Shown: positions 9,570 through 17,569, counted from the first letter of the stretch. The stretch: 26,954 bases of DNA from Chara braunii (GCA_003427395.1 BFEA01000069.1:3135654-3162607); one strand, 5' to 3'. Made by a program: numbers and translations. Notes: generated from the sequence alone by a model not told the origin.

Positions 9570-10019
9570 GGATAATTGGTAGAAAGAGCCCACGCCAAAA
9601 CCTTTTCGGTTTTGGCCGCCCAAATTTTTGGCCGTTTGGTACTACCGGCCCAAACAACTTTCCCCTGGGTGAAAGGCGCCTTCGCGTTGTGGCCAAATCT
9701 TTCTGGGCCTGTTTTTACCGGTTCAAGAATTTGGCGCTGTTTCAGCGCCAGATTCATGAACCGGTAGGGCCCTTCTTTTTCAAAATCGCGTACGTGGGCC
9801 TCATTTGATACTTCCGCGTTACCACCCTCGACCTCTTTTACATCAAAATAAATCTGGCCCTGTTATGCGCCATATTCATGATCCGGTAGGACGCTTGGAG
9901 CGACGCGTGGGCCTGTAGTACCCCACATGCAAGTCATTGCGCCGGTAGTACCAAACGACTAAACTTTGGGCGGCCAAAACCAAAAAGCTTTTGGCGTGGG
10001 CGCCTTCTACCGATTATCC
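9570..10019. mobile_element. Mutator-like foldback element nested in the LTR
   Basis: About 85-bp terminal inverted repeats run inward from GGATAATTGGTAGAA on the left and its complement TTCTACCGATTATCC on the right. They include CCCACGCCAAAA, GGTTTTGGCCGCCC and CGTTTGGTACTACCGG on both arms. The element is flanked by the 11-bp direct repeat CAGTCAGGAGG (9559-9569 and 10020-10030). Long inverted repeats with a 9-11 bp target duplication are the hallmark of Mutator-like DNA transposons. There is no transposase frame, so it is non-autonomous. Confidence 0.82.
9716..9766. repeat. Internal hairpin of the foldback element
   Basis: A 24-bp stem (arms 9716-9739 and 9743-9766, 22 of 24 pairs) around a TTT loop, beginning TACCGGTTCA and ending TGAACCGGTA. 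A diverged second copy of the right arm appears at about 9856-9893 (CGCCATATTCATGATCCGGT), so the element's interior was itself built by duplication. Confidence 0.75.
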
Positions 10020-10939
10020 CAGTCAGGAGGCAGGCCGAGTTAGTACATAGGGACTTCCCATGCACTTCACGGGCAGGCAGGAGGCAGTAGTCTTCAAGAT
10101 TGGGCCGCAACACTCTGGAGGGAGCGTTGTAGGAGTAGTAGTAGCGTTAGCCTTCAGTCTTCAGCGCTAAGCGCAGTAGGTAGCTGTAGTCTCCAGCGCT
10201 GGGCGCCATAGCTAGGATAGCACTAGAGAGAGAGAGAGATTGGGTGGAGGCCAGAGGTACTTACCTGCAGCGCCGTTGCTCCAGCTTCGTCTTCAAGGTA
10301 CCTGCAGCACAGCGCCAACATCACAGGTTAGTATCTGGCTCGTAACAGAGAGAGAGAGTTCTTCTTCTTCCCTTTCTCAGTCCACCATCTCCCTCTCCCC
10401 CTCTCATCATCTGACTTCACTGCATCTGCAGACTACGAGAGAGGAGAGAAAGAGCTTGGTGACATCGGATCCAGACTCGACTTTTGGACTTCAGACATTG
10501 CAAAGAGGGATTATTTGGGACTTGTGACAAAGACTTGGTGTTGACGACATTCCCATCTCTCTCCCTCCTTTCGTCTGATTCCTTCCTCTTCGTCTGTGTA
10601 TGTCTGGACCTGACGCTTTCTTCCTGTGTACAGCGCCAGGCTCCTTCACACCTGGTGATGGATACGATGTATGTTTGGTCTGCGTTCAAACATTGATTGG
10701 GCTAGTCATTAGCATTCTAGCATTCTGCTTCGCTATCTGATACTATGTGAATGAGGTCAGTCCCGGTCAGGTCAGGCTTTGTATCTAAGTCTTCCCTGCA
10801 CTATTCAGCACCATTTTGTATATATTAGAATGCACATTGCTTGTTGAGATTCTACTTGCACTGCATTGTCCATTCAGTCCTTTTTATCACATTGCGGATC
10901 CTCGGTTTGTATGTACATTGCCCAATCAGGCATGTAACA

Positions 10940-11067
10940 ATAAGTGTGGGCCTTCGCTACAACTTAAATGTTTCTGGTCGCACTTCCAGTTGTTTGGCAG
11001 GCTGTCTTCTTCTTCTATGATTTTCTTGAATTTGCAAACATTAAAAAAAAAAAAAAAAGAAGGTAAT
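10940..11067. other. Short spacer with poly-A tract
   Basis: Sequence downstream of the LTR ending in a run of 16 A at 11043-11058. The A-run could be the 3' tail of a degraded retroposon, but no body is recognisable upstream of it. Confidence 0.4.
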
Positions 11068-11239
11068 TTGAGACCACATCTGGAGGTGGTCTCAAAAAGG
11101 GTCCTCCCGCGGCCCCTCAGGACGCTGACAAAAGGGTCACTGTTTGAGGCTTTTGGGTAGCGGGCCTCTCCAGTGTGACCGGAAAACTGACTCAAATTTT
11201 GGAATTACGGGTCTTTTGGTCCTCGTGTGAGTATTCCCT
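11068..11239. mobile_element. Likely right end of an AGGGC-type element
   Basis: A perfect 10-bp-stem hairpin, TTGAGACCAC and GTGGTCTCAA (11068-11095), is followed by GGCCCCTCAGGACGCTGACA and, at 11225-11239, by GTGTGAGTATTCCCT. The same order (palindrome, CCCCTCAGG, then a GTGTGAG...CCC terminus) occurs in the intact element at 25042-25480, which is why I group them. No matching left end is visible. Confidence 0.5.
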
Positions 11240-12042
11240 CAGGGGTGCAGGAGGGAAAAGGGAGAGCTACGGGACGAGGAACAAGAGAAACAAGATGAAG
11301 GGGAGTAGCAATGCGAGGAGAGGAGCAGCAGAAGACAACAGCAATCTTCAAATTGAAATTGAATTCAAAAGCAGAAAAAATGGACGATGAAAAGAAGCTG
11401 CCCGGATAGAGGGGAGAGGGAAGAAGATGGGGAATTAACAAAGGAGATGATAAAGGAAACGAGAGGAAACAGACGGGGAGTCTCAGAGGTGTAGGAGGAA
11501 AAAGGGAGAGGAAAAGGATGAGGAAGAAGAATAACACGATGAAGAGGAGGAGCGATGAGAGAGAGGAGGTACAAATGATTGTCAAGAAACTCGAAGGCAC
11601 AATGGGTAGAATATGCCACCTGAAAACACGTTGGGCTGTTTACGCCCAAATTCTTCTGGTTTGGTAGGGCATGAGCAGCCCAAAAGTTCGTCGGGTGGGC
11701 CTCTTCCACCAGTCTTCCCAAGCTTGCAGCTTTCCCAGCGGATGTCCCCATGCGTTTCGGCCTCCTCCCCCATGAATGGTCTTCTTCACAAAATTTACGT
11801 GGATTGCAAGCCCTTTGAGGATAGAGAGCAGACACTCACCGCCTTAAGTAGCATTTCTAGTTATTAAATACAAATCGTCAACCCTTGCTTCTTCGCCACA
11901 AGGAGGCCGAATAATAGTAATTCCATAAACAGCTTGGAGAGGGTAGGTTCCTTGCCCCCGGATCTCATCATAGCCAAAGAATGCCCTCGCCAGAAGGGCT
12001 GGATGGGGGTGTAGAAATGGGTCGGGATAACTTGTAGATACA
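11240..12042. other. Purine-rich and unassigned sequence
   Basis: Positions 11245-11590 are strongly purine-biased (AGGAGGAAAAGG-type words), so the long minus-strand frame over them (Pro/Leu/Ser/Phe-rich) is a composition artefact. Positions 11625-11690 contain TTGGGCTG and CAGCCCAA as an inverted pair. No gene is supported. Confidence 0.4.
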
Positions 12043-12108
12043 GCCCACGGGAAAAACTATTGGAATAGGCACGGCCAAAGTATCTATCAATTATGTTTTC
12101 CCGTGGGC
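12043..12108. repeat. Inverted repeat with 13-bp perfect arms
   Basis: GCCCACGGGAAAA (12043-12055) and TTTTCCCGTGGGC (12096-12108) around a 40-nt loop. It lies 46 bp upstream of an AGGGC-type terminus and may be a small independent inverted-repeat element. Confidence 0.6.
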
Positions 12109-12154
12109 CATGTCATTCAATTATCACAACTGGGTTGATGGGGATGCGAAACTA

Positions 12155-12169
12155 AGGGCATATTCACAC
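12155..12169. repeat. AGGGC-type terminus (left orientation)
   Basis: AGGGCATATTCACAC is 14/15 complementary to the terminus at 15004-15018. Hairpin copy 1 starts at its last base. It could be the left end of a ~2.9-kb element running to 15018, but flanking target duplications are not evident and the span includes an assembly gap. Confidence 0.45.
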
Positions 12170-12280
12170 TACAGTCTTCACACGAATAGAACGCCGGGTC
12201 ATTATCGCCGCATCTGGACTGAACGTTGTGCCAAATGCAGCTATAATGACCGGGCGTTCTATTCGGGAGAAGATGGTAGC
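12169..12280. mobile_element. 112-bp hairpin MITE, copy 1
   Basis: A near-palindrome of two ~47-bp arms. The left arm runs from CTACAGTCTTCACACGAATA through GCCGGGTCATTAT to GCATCTGG; the right arm is its complement, ending TATTCGGGAGAAGATGGTAG. The unpaired centre is under 20 nt. Family landmarks are GAATAGAACGCCCGGTCATTAT-type arms. In two frames it translates to recurring peptides (for example NRTPGHY), but these are by-products of the repeat. Related copies occur at 12522, 15155, 15987, 24227 and 24741. Confidence 0.85.
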
Positions 12281-12292
12281 ACCCTACGTATT

Positions 12293-12320
12293 TTGCGGGA
12301 ACCTCTGGAGGTCCCCGCAA
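12293..12320. repeat. CCTCyGGAGG-centred palindrome, copy A
   Basis: TTGCGGGAACCTC and its near-complement GAGGTCCCCGCAA form a 28-bp palindrome with one mismatch. Its duplicate is at 12609-12636. It closely resembles the longer palindrome at 25364-25403 and, less closely, that at 11068-11095. Confidence 0.7.
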
Positions 12321-12521
12321 TTGCATATTTCTTTTAGACCTGTTTCTTTCTAGAAACAAAAAAAAGAGAATTCGACGTTTGGTGGGCAGCGCTCGTAAGG
12401 GGCGGGGGCGGGGGGCGGGAAGAGGAAAAAGGGATGGATTTTTATGCATAGTGCTGTGTGACCTCTCCTCTCGTATCATAGCATTCCTAGAGCAGGTCGA
12501 GACTTTGGGTCTTGCTGCACT

Positions 12522-12595
12522 CGCCGCATCTGGACTGAACATTGTGCCAAATGCAGCTATAATGACGGGGCGTTCTATTCGGGAGAAGATGGTAG
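12522..12595. mobile_element. Hairpin MITE copy 2 (half element made by the tandem duplication)
   Basis: It begins inside the loop-proximal left arm (CGCCGCATCTGG) and keeps the full right arm to GAAGATGGTAG. It exists because the 316-bp duplication began within copy 1, not through a separate insertion. Confidence 0.85.
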
Positions 12596-12837
12596 CACCC
12601 TACGTATTTTGCGGGAACCTCAGGAGGTCCCCGCAATTGCATATTTCTTTTAGACCTGTTTCTTTCTAGAACCAAAAAAAAGAGAATTCGACGTTTGGTG
12701 GGCAGCGCTCGTAAGGGGGCGGGCGGGGGGGGAGAAGAGGAAAAAGGGATGGATTTTTATGCATAGTGCTGTGTGACCTCTCCTCCCGTATCATAGCATT
12801 CCTAGAGTAGGTCGATACTTTGGGTCTTGCTGCACTA

Positions 12838-13565
12838 CTCTATACTCATGCAACTTTTCACGAGTTGGTCTAGAGCTGTCAGACTCCAGAAAAGCGGCGT
12901 GTGCTCTAGACTCTTGAACTTCTAGAGTAGCACTATGGGATCCGACAATTTTTCATGAGCTTCTACGAGTTTGGAAGCTTCACTACCAGACAGAGCCAGC
13001 CTGGGTTGTCGGCCCAGACTCGAGGTGCACTCAAGGAAATTCCGGGCGTTCCGTCGGTCCTTCGGAGCTCCCTTAAAAAAACGGTCCTTGCAGGAGGCTG
13101 GTACTCAAGAACAGCCTAAGGCTATGTGACACCCGCCGCCTAGGCCGCGGGCATTTCGGCCGCTGCGGCCGAGATTCTCGGCCGCGGCTGCGACCGATGA
13201 GGCCCGGTCCGCGTCCTGGTTTTTCAATATTCCCCCCCCCTCCCTAAAAATACGTAAAAAAAACAAAAACAAAATATGGGGGTGTAGGGCTTGGAAAACC
13301 CTACACTCCTATTTTTTTTTTTTTGGAATCTGACTTTGTTTAAGATTTTTTAAAAATAAAAAACTAAAATCGATTTAAACAAAATATATATATCGTCACA
13401 ATATTATATATATATAAAGAAAAGCAGGAATTTTTTTTGTCATTTTTTATCATGAGATATATGGTCCCCGAGTCGACCTGTGTTTTTTTTTTAAATGAAT
13501 TTCTGTTTTTTGCAGGGAAATGAGGTGTTAAAAAAAAAAAGCAGAAGCAAAATTTGAAAAAAAAA
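12838..13565. other. Unassigned block: CTAGAG words, GC-rich palindromes, AT-rich tail
   Basis: Positions 12838-12960 repeat CTAGAG/CTCTAG words. Positions 13130-13220 are very GC-rich and hold GCGGCCGAGA-T-TCTCGGCCGC, a near-perfect 21-bp palindrome at about 13163-13183, along with GCCGCCTAGGCC, a word repeated at about 14648. From 13225 to 13565 it becomes A/T-homopolymer-rich. No gene is seen. Confidence 0.45.
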
Positions 13566-13576
13566 AAAAAAAAGGG

Positions 13577-13604
13577 ATTGATTGATTGATTGATTGATTG
13601 ATTG
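13577..13604. repeat. (TTGA)n tetranucleotide repeat entering the gap
   Basis: ATTG units run directly into the N block, indicating that the assembly broke inside simple repeats. Confidence 0.9.
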
Positions 13605-14044
13605 NNNNNNNNNNNNNNNNNNNNNNNNNNNNNNNNNNNNNNNNNNNNNNNNNNNNNNNNNNNNNNNNNNNNNNNNNNNNNNNNNNNNNNNNNNNNNNNN
13701 NNNNNNNNNNNNNNNNNNNNNNNNNNNNNNNNNNNNNNNNNNNNNNNNNNNNNNNNNNNNNNNNNNNNNNNNNNNNNNNNNNNNNNNNNNNNNNNNNNNN
13801 NNNNNNNNNNNNNNNNNNNNNNNNNNNNNNNNNNNNNNNNNNNNNNNNNNNNNNNNNNNNNNNNNNNNNNNNNNNNNNNNNNNNNNNNNNNNNNNNNNNN
13901 NNNNNNNNNNNNNNNNNNNNNNNNNNNNNNNNNNNNNNNNNNNNNNNNNNNNNNNNNNNNNNNNNNNNNNNNNNNNNNNNNNNNNNNNNNNNNNNNNNNN
14001 NNNNNNNNNNNNNNNNNNNNNNNNNNNNNNNNNNNNNNNNNNNN
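13605..14044. other. Assembly gap (440 N)
   Basis: Unknown bases between a tetranucleotide repeat and a GT repeat. The predicted frames that span it are artefacts of reading N as coding. Confidence 0.99.
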
Positions 14045-14110
<66 letters not shown>

Positions 14111-14129
14111 GAGAGAGAGAGAGAGAGAG

Positions 14130-14130
<1 letters not shown>
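14045..14130. repeat. (GT)n followed by (GA)n
   Basis: About 30 GT units (14045-14105) followed by about 12 GA units (14107-14130), the left outer part of the large palindromic repeat block. Confidence 0.95.
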
Positions 14131-14176
<46 letters not shown>

Positions 14177-14268
14177 CCAATCAATCAATCAATCAATCAA
14201 TCAACCAAACCATTCAAGATCCTATCTATTGAGATCCTATCGAATAGATAGGATCTTGATTGGTTTGG

Positions 14269-14314
<46 letters not shown>

Positions 14315-14385
14315 TGATTGATTGATTGATTGATTGATTCGATTGATTGATTGATTGATTGATTGATTTGATTGATTGATTGATT

Positions 14386-14421
<36 letters not shown>

Positions 14422-14461
14422 TTGATTGATGATTGGTTTGGATGATTGATTGATTGATTGA
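14131..14461. repeat. Large palindrome of (ATCA)n / (TGAT)n
   Basis: ATCA repeats (14131-14203) lead into a unique stem: arms 14202-14230 and 14243-14271, 27 of 29 pairs, containing AAGATCCTATCTATT and AATAGATAGGATCTT. The loop is 12 nt. TGAT repeats follow to 14390, then (TG)n at 14391-14420 and more TGAT to 14459. The repeat strands on the two sides are complementary, so the whole block can fold into one very long hairpin. The word GGTTTGGATGATTG recurs at 14436. Confidence 0.85.
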
Positions 14462-15003
14462 ATATTATTTTATTTTTTTTTATTATTATTTTTTTGCTAC
14501 CTATCAAAATTAACCCCCCCAAATTTTCAAAAATTTTTAATTTTTTTTACGCAGGCCATTAGCCGGCTGACGTGCGCCCCGCTCTCGTGCGCCTATTTCC
14601 TGCGCGCGCCCCCACTGGGCCGTGGCACGGCCGCGGGGGAACTCCGCGCCGCCTAGGCCACGTGGCTCAGACTGGGCCGCAGGATCTGCCGCCCAGAGTG
14701 CCACGTAGGCCTAGAGCGAAATTCACGGCCTCCTTCTGACAGCTCATAAAATTGGGTAACTAGAGCAAAATTCTCGAGCAGGTGCAGCTATGACAACTCT
14801 TGCAGATTTCTTGAGCTGTTTCTGACAGCTCGATAAAGTTTTCAAGAGCGCCCATTTCTTGAGTAGGTGCGGGGGTGCTGCACTCTTGGTTTTGCACGAG
14901 TATAGCGTAGTGCAGCGAGACCCTTTGTCCTTTCTGTTTTGTGACGTATACGGGTGTGCTGTGTGACTGGGAAGTGCAGTATAATCTGGGATTGTAAGTG
15001 CTA
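14462..15003. other. Unassigned: AT-rich then GC-rich then ordinary sequence
   Basis: T-rich to 14550, then a GC-rich patch (14556-14720) with CCGCCTAGGCC and GGCACGGCCGCGG words. Further on, TTCTGACAGCTC/TTTCTGACAGCTC recurs at about 14734 and 14819, marking an ~85-bp degenerate repeat. A long minus-strand frame (14744-15604) crosses several repeats including a hairpin MITE and has no domain; I do not call it a gene. Confidence 0.45.
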
Positions 15004-15018
15004 GTGTGAGTATGCCCT
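15004..15018. repeat. AGGGC-type terminus (right orientation)
   Basis: GTGTGAGTATGCCCT. It is the complement of AGGGCATACTCACAC and matches the left-orientation terminus at 12155 in 14 of 15 positions. Confidence 0.5.
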
Positions 15019-15154
15019 TTGAGGGGAAAAGAACGAGTAGGCCCAAAAAAATGTGAGCGTCCTGCGGGAAGAACCGAGCAGAACAAACAAGTGAAGGTAG
15101 CGGATTAGCGATCGGGGAAGATAGTCTGTTACATAGGAGCACCACAGCACAATG

Positions 15155-15269
15155 ACTACCGTTTTCACCCACCCGAATGGAACCCCCGGTCATTATGGCC
15201 GCATCTGGACTGAGACTTGCACCAAATACGGCTATTATGACCGGGTGTTCTATGCGGACAAAGATGCGA
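15155..15269. mobile_element. Hairpin MITE copy 3 (diverged)
   Basis: The left arm starts ACTACCGTTTTCACCC and includes CCCCGGTCATTATGGCCGCA. The right arm includes CCAAATACGGCTATTATGAC and CGGGTGTTCTATGCGG. There are more arm mismatches than in copies 1 and 4, so this is an older insertion. The element length is retained. Confidence 0.8.
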
Positions 15270-15470
15270 GATGGGTGAGCGAGGCAGAAGGCATTCTGCG
15301 GAAACCATAGCTGGATAGAGAACGGATTGTCGTCAGACTCGTCACAGCTGCGGTATAGGAGACGCTCCGAGCACGTGTCGCGCCAAGTGACACGTGTCGT
15401 CAGCGGCAGAGGGGGGAGTGCCGCAGAGGATAGACAGCGTGCGAGGCACACAGTCAGAAACGCGGAGAGG

Positions 15471-15590
15471 TCTAGCCGAAGGCAAACGAGAAGGAATCGA
15501 ACAGCAAGGGAGAGGTAGCCGGCGGAGACATGAGAGGTAGGGTGAAGATGGCGGAATACAGGGCAGGGAGAATGAGATGATGGAAGGGGA
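15471..15590. repeat. Purine-rich direct repeat, copy 1 of 3
   Basis: TCTAGCCGAAGGC, then GAGAGGTAGC, then AGACATGAGAGGTAGGG, then GATGGAAGGGGAAG. The same ordered words recur at 15620 and 16219. The strand is purine-biased throughout. Confidence 0.7.
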
Positions 15591-15619
15591 AGAGCAAGAG
15601 GCACTCAAAGATGGGGAGA

Positions 15620-15695
15620 TCTAGCGGAAGGCCAAAGAAAAGAGTGACGGGACAGGACGGCAGAGGTAGCGGACGAAGACATGAGAGGTTAGGTC
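15620..15695. repeat. Purine-rich direct repeat, copy 2 of 3
   Basis: TCTAGCGGAAGGCCAAAG, then GACGGGACAGGACGGCAGAG, then GACATGAGAGGTTAGG. It lies 149 bp after copy 1 and is shorter. Confidence 0.7.
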
Positions 15696-15784
15696 GAAAT
15701 TCTTTCTATGTCAATGATACGGTCTTGATGAAGCGGCCGTATGACGCGATGCTGCATCGCTCGTGTAAAGAGACTATCCGTGTC

Positions 15785-15907
15785 AGGGCACACTAACACG
15801 AGGAAATTTTCCACAAAAATCTGGACGTGATTGCAGGCAGATTCATCCTGGTTTCGCCGTAATTGCAGACAGATGCATTCCGCAAAACGCTAGAGTGAGC
15901 GCGCCCT
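15785..15907. mobile_element. Possible 123-bp AGGGC-type mini element
   Basis: AGGGCACACTAACAC at the left and GAGTGAGCGCGCCCT at the right are inverted at 11 of 15 positions and match the AGGGC family termini. The interior holds an imperfect direct repeat, ATTGCAGGCAGATTCAT and ATTGCAGACAGATGCAT. No clear target duplication is visible. Confidence 0.5.
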
Positions 15908-15986
15908 AAGACTGAGTGGTAAGATGAGTGACAGTACGAATAGAGATGAAACGGCAGGAGGTCAGAGTGAGAAGTAAATTAGGAAA

Positions 15987-16101
15987 AGCTACCGTCTTCA
16001 CCCGAATAGAACGCCCGGTCATTATAGCTGTATTTGGCACAACTGTCAGCCCTGATATCGCAATAATTACCGGGCGTTCTATTCGGGAGAAGACGGTAGC
16101 T
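15987..16101. mobile_element. Hairpin MITE copy 4 (best preserved outer arms)
   Basis: It starts AGCTACCGTCTTCACCCGAA and ends TTCGGGAGAAGACGGTAGCT. The outer ~36 bp of the arms differ at about one or two positions; pairing decays towards the centre. It defines the element termini as AGCTACCGTC...GACGGTAGCT. Flanks GGAAA and GGGCG show no target duplication. Confidence 0.88.
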
Positions 16102-16218
16102 GGGCGCAGAGTAGATGGGCACGGTGAGCTCTATTGTACCAGTCCCACGGAGGGAGGGTCTATGGAGACGAGAGAAGGGACGTGCCCGCCGCTACCTACA
16201 CAAACAGCGCAGAAGGAC

Positions 16219-16370
16219 ACTAGCCGAAGGCCAAGGACAAGGCCTGGGACAGGACGGGAGAGGTAGCAGGCAAAGTCATGAGACGTAGGGTGGAGATTGA
16301 GGTCCAGGTGGCAGGGAGAAGAGATAGTGGAAGGGGAGGACGCCAGACGAAGGGGAGGGAGGAAGAGACG
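16219..16370. repeat. Purine-rich direct repeat, copy 3 of 3
   Basis: CTAGCCGAAGGCCAAGGACA, then GGGACAGGACGGGAGAGGTA, then GTCATGAGACGTAGGGTG, then AGTGGAAGGGGAGG. With copies 1 and 2 it brackets hairpin MITE copy 4 and the 123-bp element, suggesting that they inserted between older repeat units. Confidence 0.7.
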
Positions 16371-16890
16371 AGCTCAGGATTCAAGGTCGAAGTCCGGTCT
16401 TCAGAGGATCGGGGCGGGACACCTGACGAAGTGGGGACACGACGAGAAATGAAGCGGCACGAGGAGCGCACGATCTGCGAGCGGGAGGCGGCCCGACTCT
16501 GGACGTCTGGATGGAGACTCTGGAAGTCTGGATGGAGAGAGGCTCGAACTAAATTTTGTGATAGATTAGATATAGGGTGAGATAGGCTCTATTAGTCTAT
16601 GCCATAATGCCATGATACGAAAAGAAGTGAGAAGTAGGGAGGCAAGACAACTGACAAAACGGGGAGAAAACCAAGAATGTGGTTGGCCAAAGTACTCTGA
16701 TACACTTAAGAGTGCGTGCTTGGACAAGTTGGTTGGGGAAAGAAGTTGGCAGGGAGTGTGCACAGGGCACTTTTATTCTTTTTGCCTTCCCTCTTCTTCA
16801 TCCTCCTCTCCCTCCCCTCTCCTCTCTCCTTCCCATTCTCCGCTCGCTTTCCCTCTCCGCTCCCTCTCCCTCGCCGTTCCTCTCTCCGCA
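16371..16890. other. Purine-rich then CT-rich sequence, no gene
   Basis: A short repeat at 16498-16540 (GTCTGGATGGAGA twice) is followed by ordinary sequence. A C/T-rich run lies at 16780-16890 and produces Ser/Pro/Leu-rich frames without family motifs. Confidence 0.45.
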
Positions 16891-16896
16891 CAAGAT

Positions 16897-16979
16897 TGAA
16901 GGTCCAAAGCTTCACTAGCACTAACTTGTTTTTGCCTTCAATCAAGAATAAAGCAATGAAGGTCCAAAGCTTCACTAGC
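16897..16979. repeat. 23-bp exact direct repeat, 60-bp period
   Basis: TGAAGGTCCAAAGCTTCACT with AGC following occurs at 16897-16919 and again, identically, at 16957-16979. The intervening 37 bp is unrelated. Confidence 0.85.
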
Positions 16980-17569
16980 GGGACCTTGGCCAGTAAAGTC
17001 AATTGCCTTTCGGCCTGGACAAGATCAGCACTTCAAGATGACGAGCACCGTATGCTGCAGACAGACACACTTCGTCACAACACATGTATGACAGAAGACA
17101 CTCAGCAAATTATAATTTTCAGTCGTAGACCTGTGATGAACAGAATGTGATGAAAAGAACATGCACCCCCAGAAAAAAAAAGGCAGAACAAACTCGGCAA
17201 ATAAAAACATCGTAGACCATGGAAAACCCCCAGAACCTACCCTAGATATATACTTTTTCTCCACGACTCCAATCCGATCCATACTTCGACATGAGATCAG
17301 ATAGAAACCTCGTTCAGCATCCGTCCTATCGAAGCCACAGGACAACCAGAAGAGTCAACCCAACCTTTTTCGTCTAGTTTTTTTTTAATTCAGGAATCCT
17401 TTTTCAGCAGAAGAAAACAGCCAAGATATTAGATAAGTCCAGAACCGAATCGTGGGATTTCTAGGATGTCAAAAACAGAGGGAGAAAAATGGCACAAGTT
17501 TAGAAGGCGCGCTCTCAATGAGATGCCACAAGAGGAGTCACGACGGACAAGCCAAGGAGATGAAGGCAG
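16980..17569. other. Unassigned stretch
   Basis: No repeat partner or coding family is recognised. The minus-strand frame at 17025-17345 (106 codons) is hydrophobic in the middle but has no motif and no support as a gene. Confidence 0.35.

Larger units (their letters stand above)
6542..10939 (+). mobile_element. 5'-truncated, decayed Ty3/gypsy (chromovirus-like) LTR retrotransposon
   Basis: The order protease, reverse transcriptase, RNase H start, integrase C-terminus, chromodomain-like tail, polypurine tract, LTR is that of the Ty3/gypsy (Metaviridae) chromovirus type. Missing parts are the 5' LTR, primer-binding site, Gag, most of RNase H, and the integrase zinc finger and catalytic core. 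The coding part has at least four in-frame stops and two frameshifts, so it cannot make a functional polyprotein. Its GC- and CpG-rich codon use contrasts with the AT-rich flank. The polyprotein wording resembles elements I recall from Chara braunii; that is memory, not a search result. The true left end is uncertain. Confidence 0.9.
9193..10939 (+). repeat. 3' LTR (1747 bp including a nested insertion)
   Basis: It begins TGTTACATGC at the polypurine tract and ends GCATGTAACA, a perfect 10-bp inverted terminus with TG...CA ends. Removing the nested foldback element and one copy of its target duplication leaves about 1.29 kb. Near the start is a ~46-bp direct repeat, with AAGCCTGAAAACxxGGGCCT at 9253 and 9299. 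A TATA-like TGTATATATTA lies at 10817-10827. GA and CT runs occur at 10228 and 10345-10410. No 5' partner LTR is in the window, so insertion age and target duplication cannot be read. Confidence 0.88.
12206..12837. repeat. Recent 316-bp tandem duplication
   Basis: Positions 12206-12521 and 12522-12837 are nearly identical, with only a handful of substitutions and small changes in the G run near 12400 and 12715. The breakpoint falls inside the hairpin element, so the second copy carries only the right half of the hairpin. Each unit also includes the GGAGGTCCCCGC palindrome and the same downstream 200 bp. Confidence 0.9.

Noticed and set aside
12110-12669. Recurring peptides (NRTPGHY, IERPVIIAVFG-like) in several small frames, suggesting a protein family
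   Set aside because: They are all translations of the same palindromic DNA element on different strands and frames, with no shared start, stop or extension.
13491-14276. Several long frames of about 170-224 codons across the gap
   Set aside because: They consist of N translated as unknown residues plus simple-repeat codons.
15122-15134. TGTTACATAGG as a second LTR start
   Set aside because: Only eight bases match the LTR terminus; nothing after it resembles the LTR.
14744-15604. 286-codon minus-strand frame
   Set aside because: It crosses a hairpin MITE, an AGGGC terminus and purine-rich repeats; no domain, and its peptides match repeat translations elsewhere in the window.
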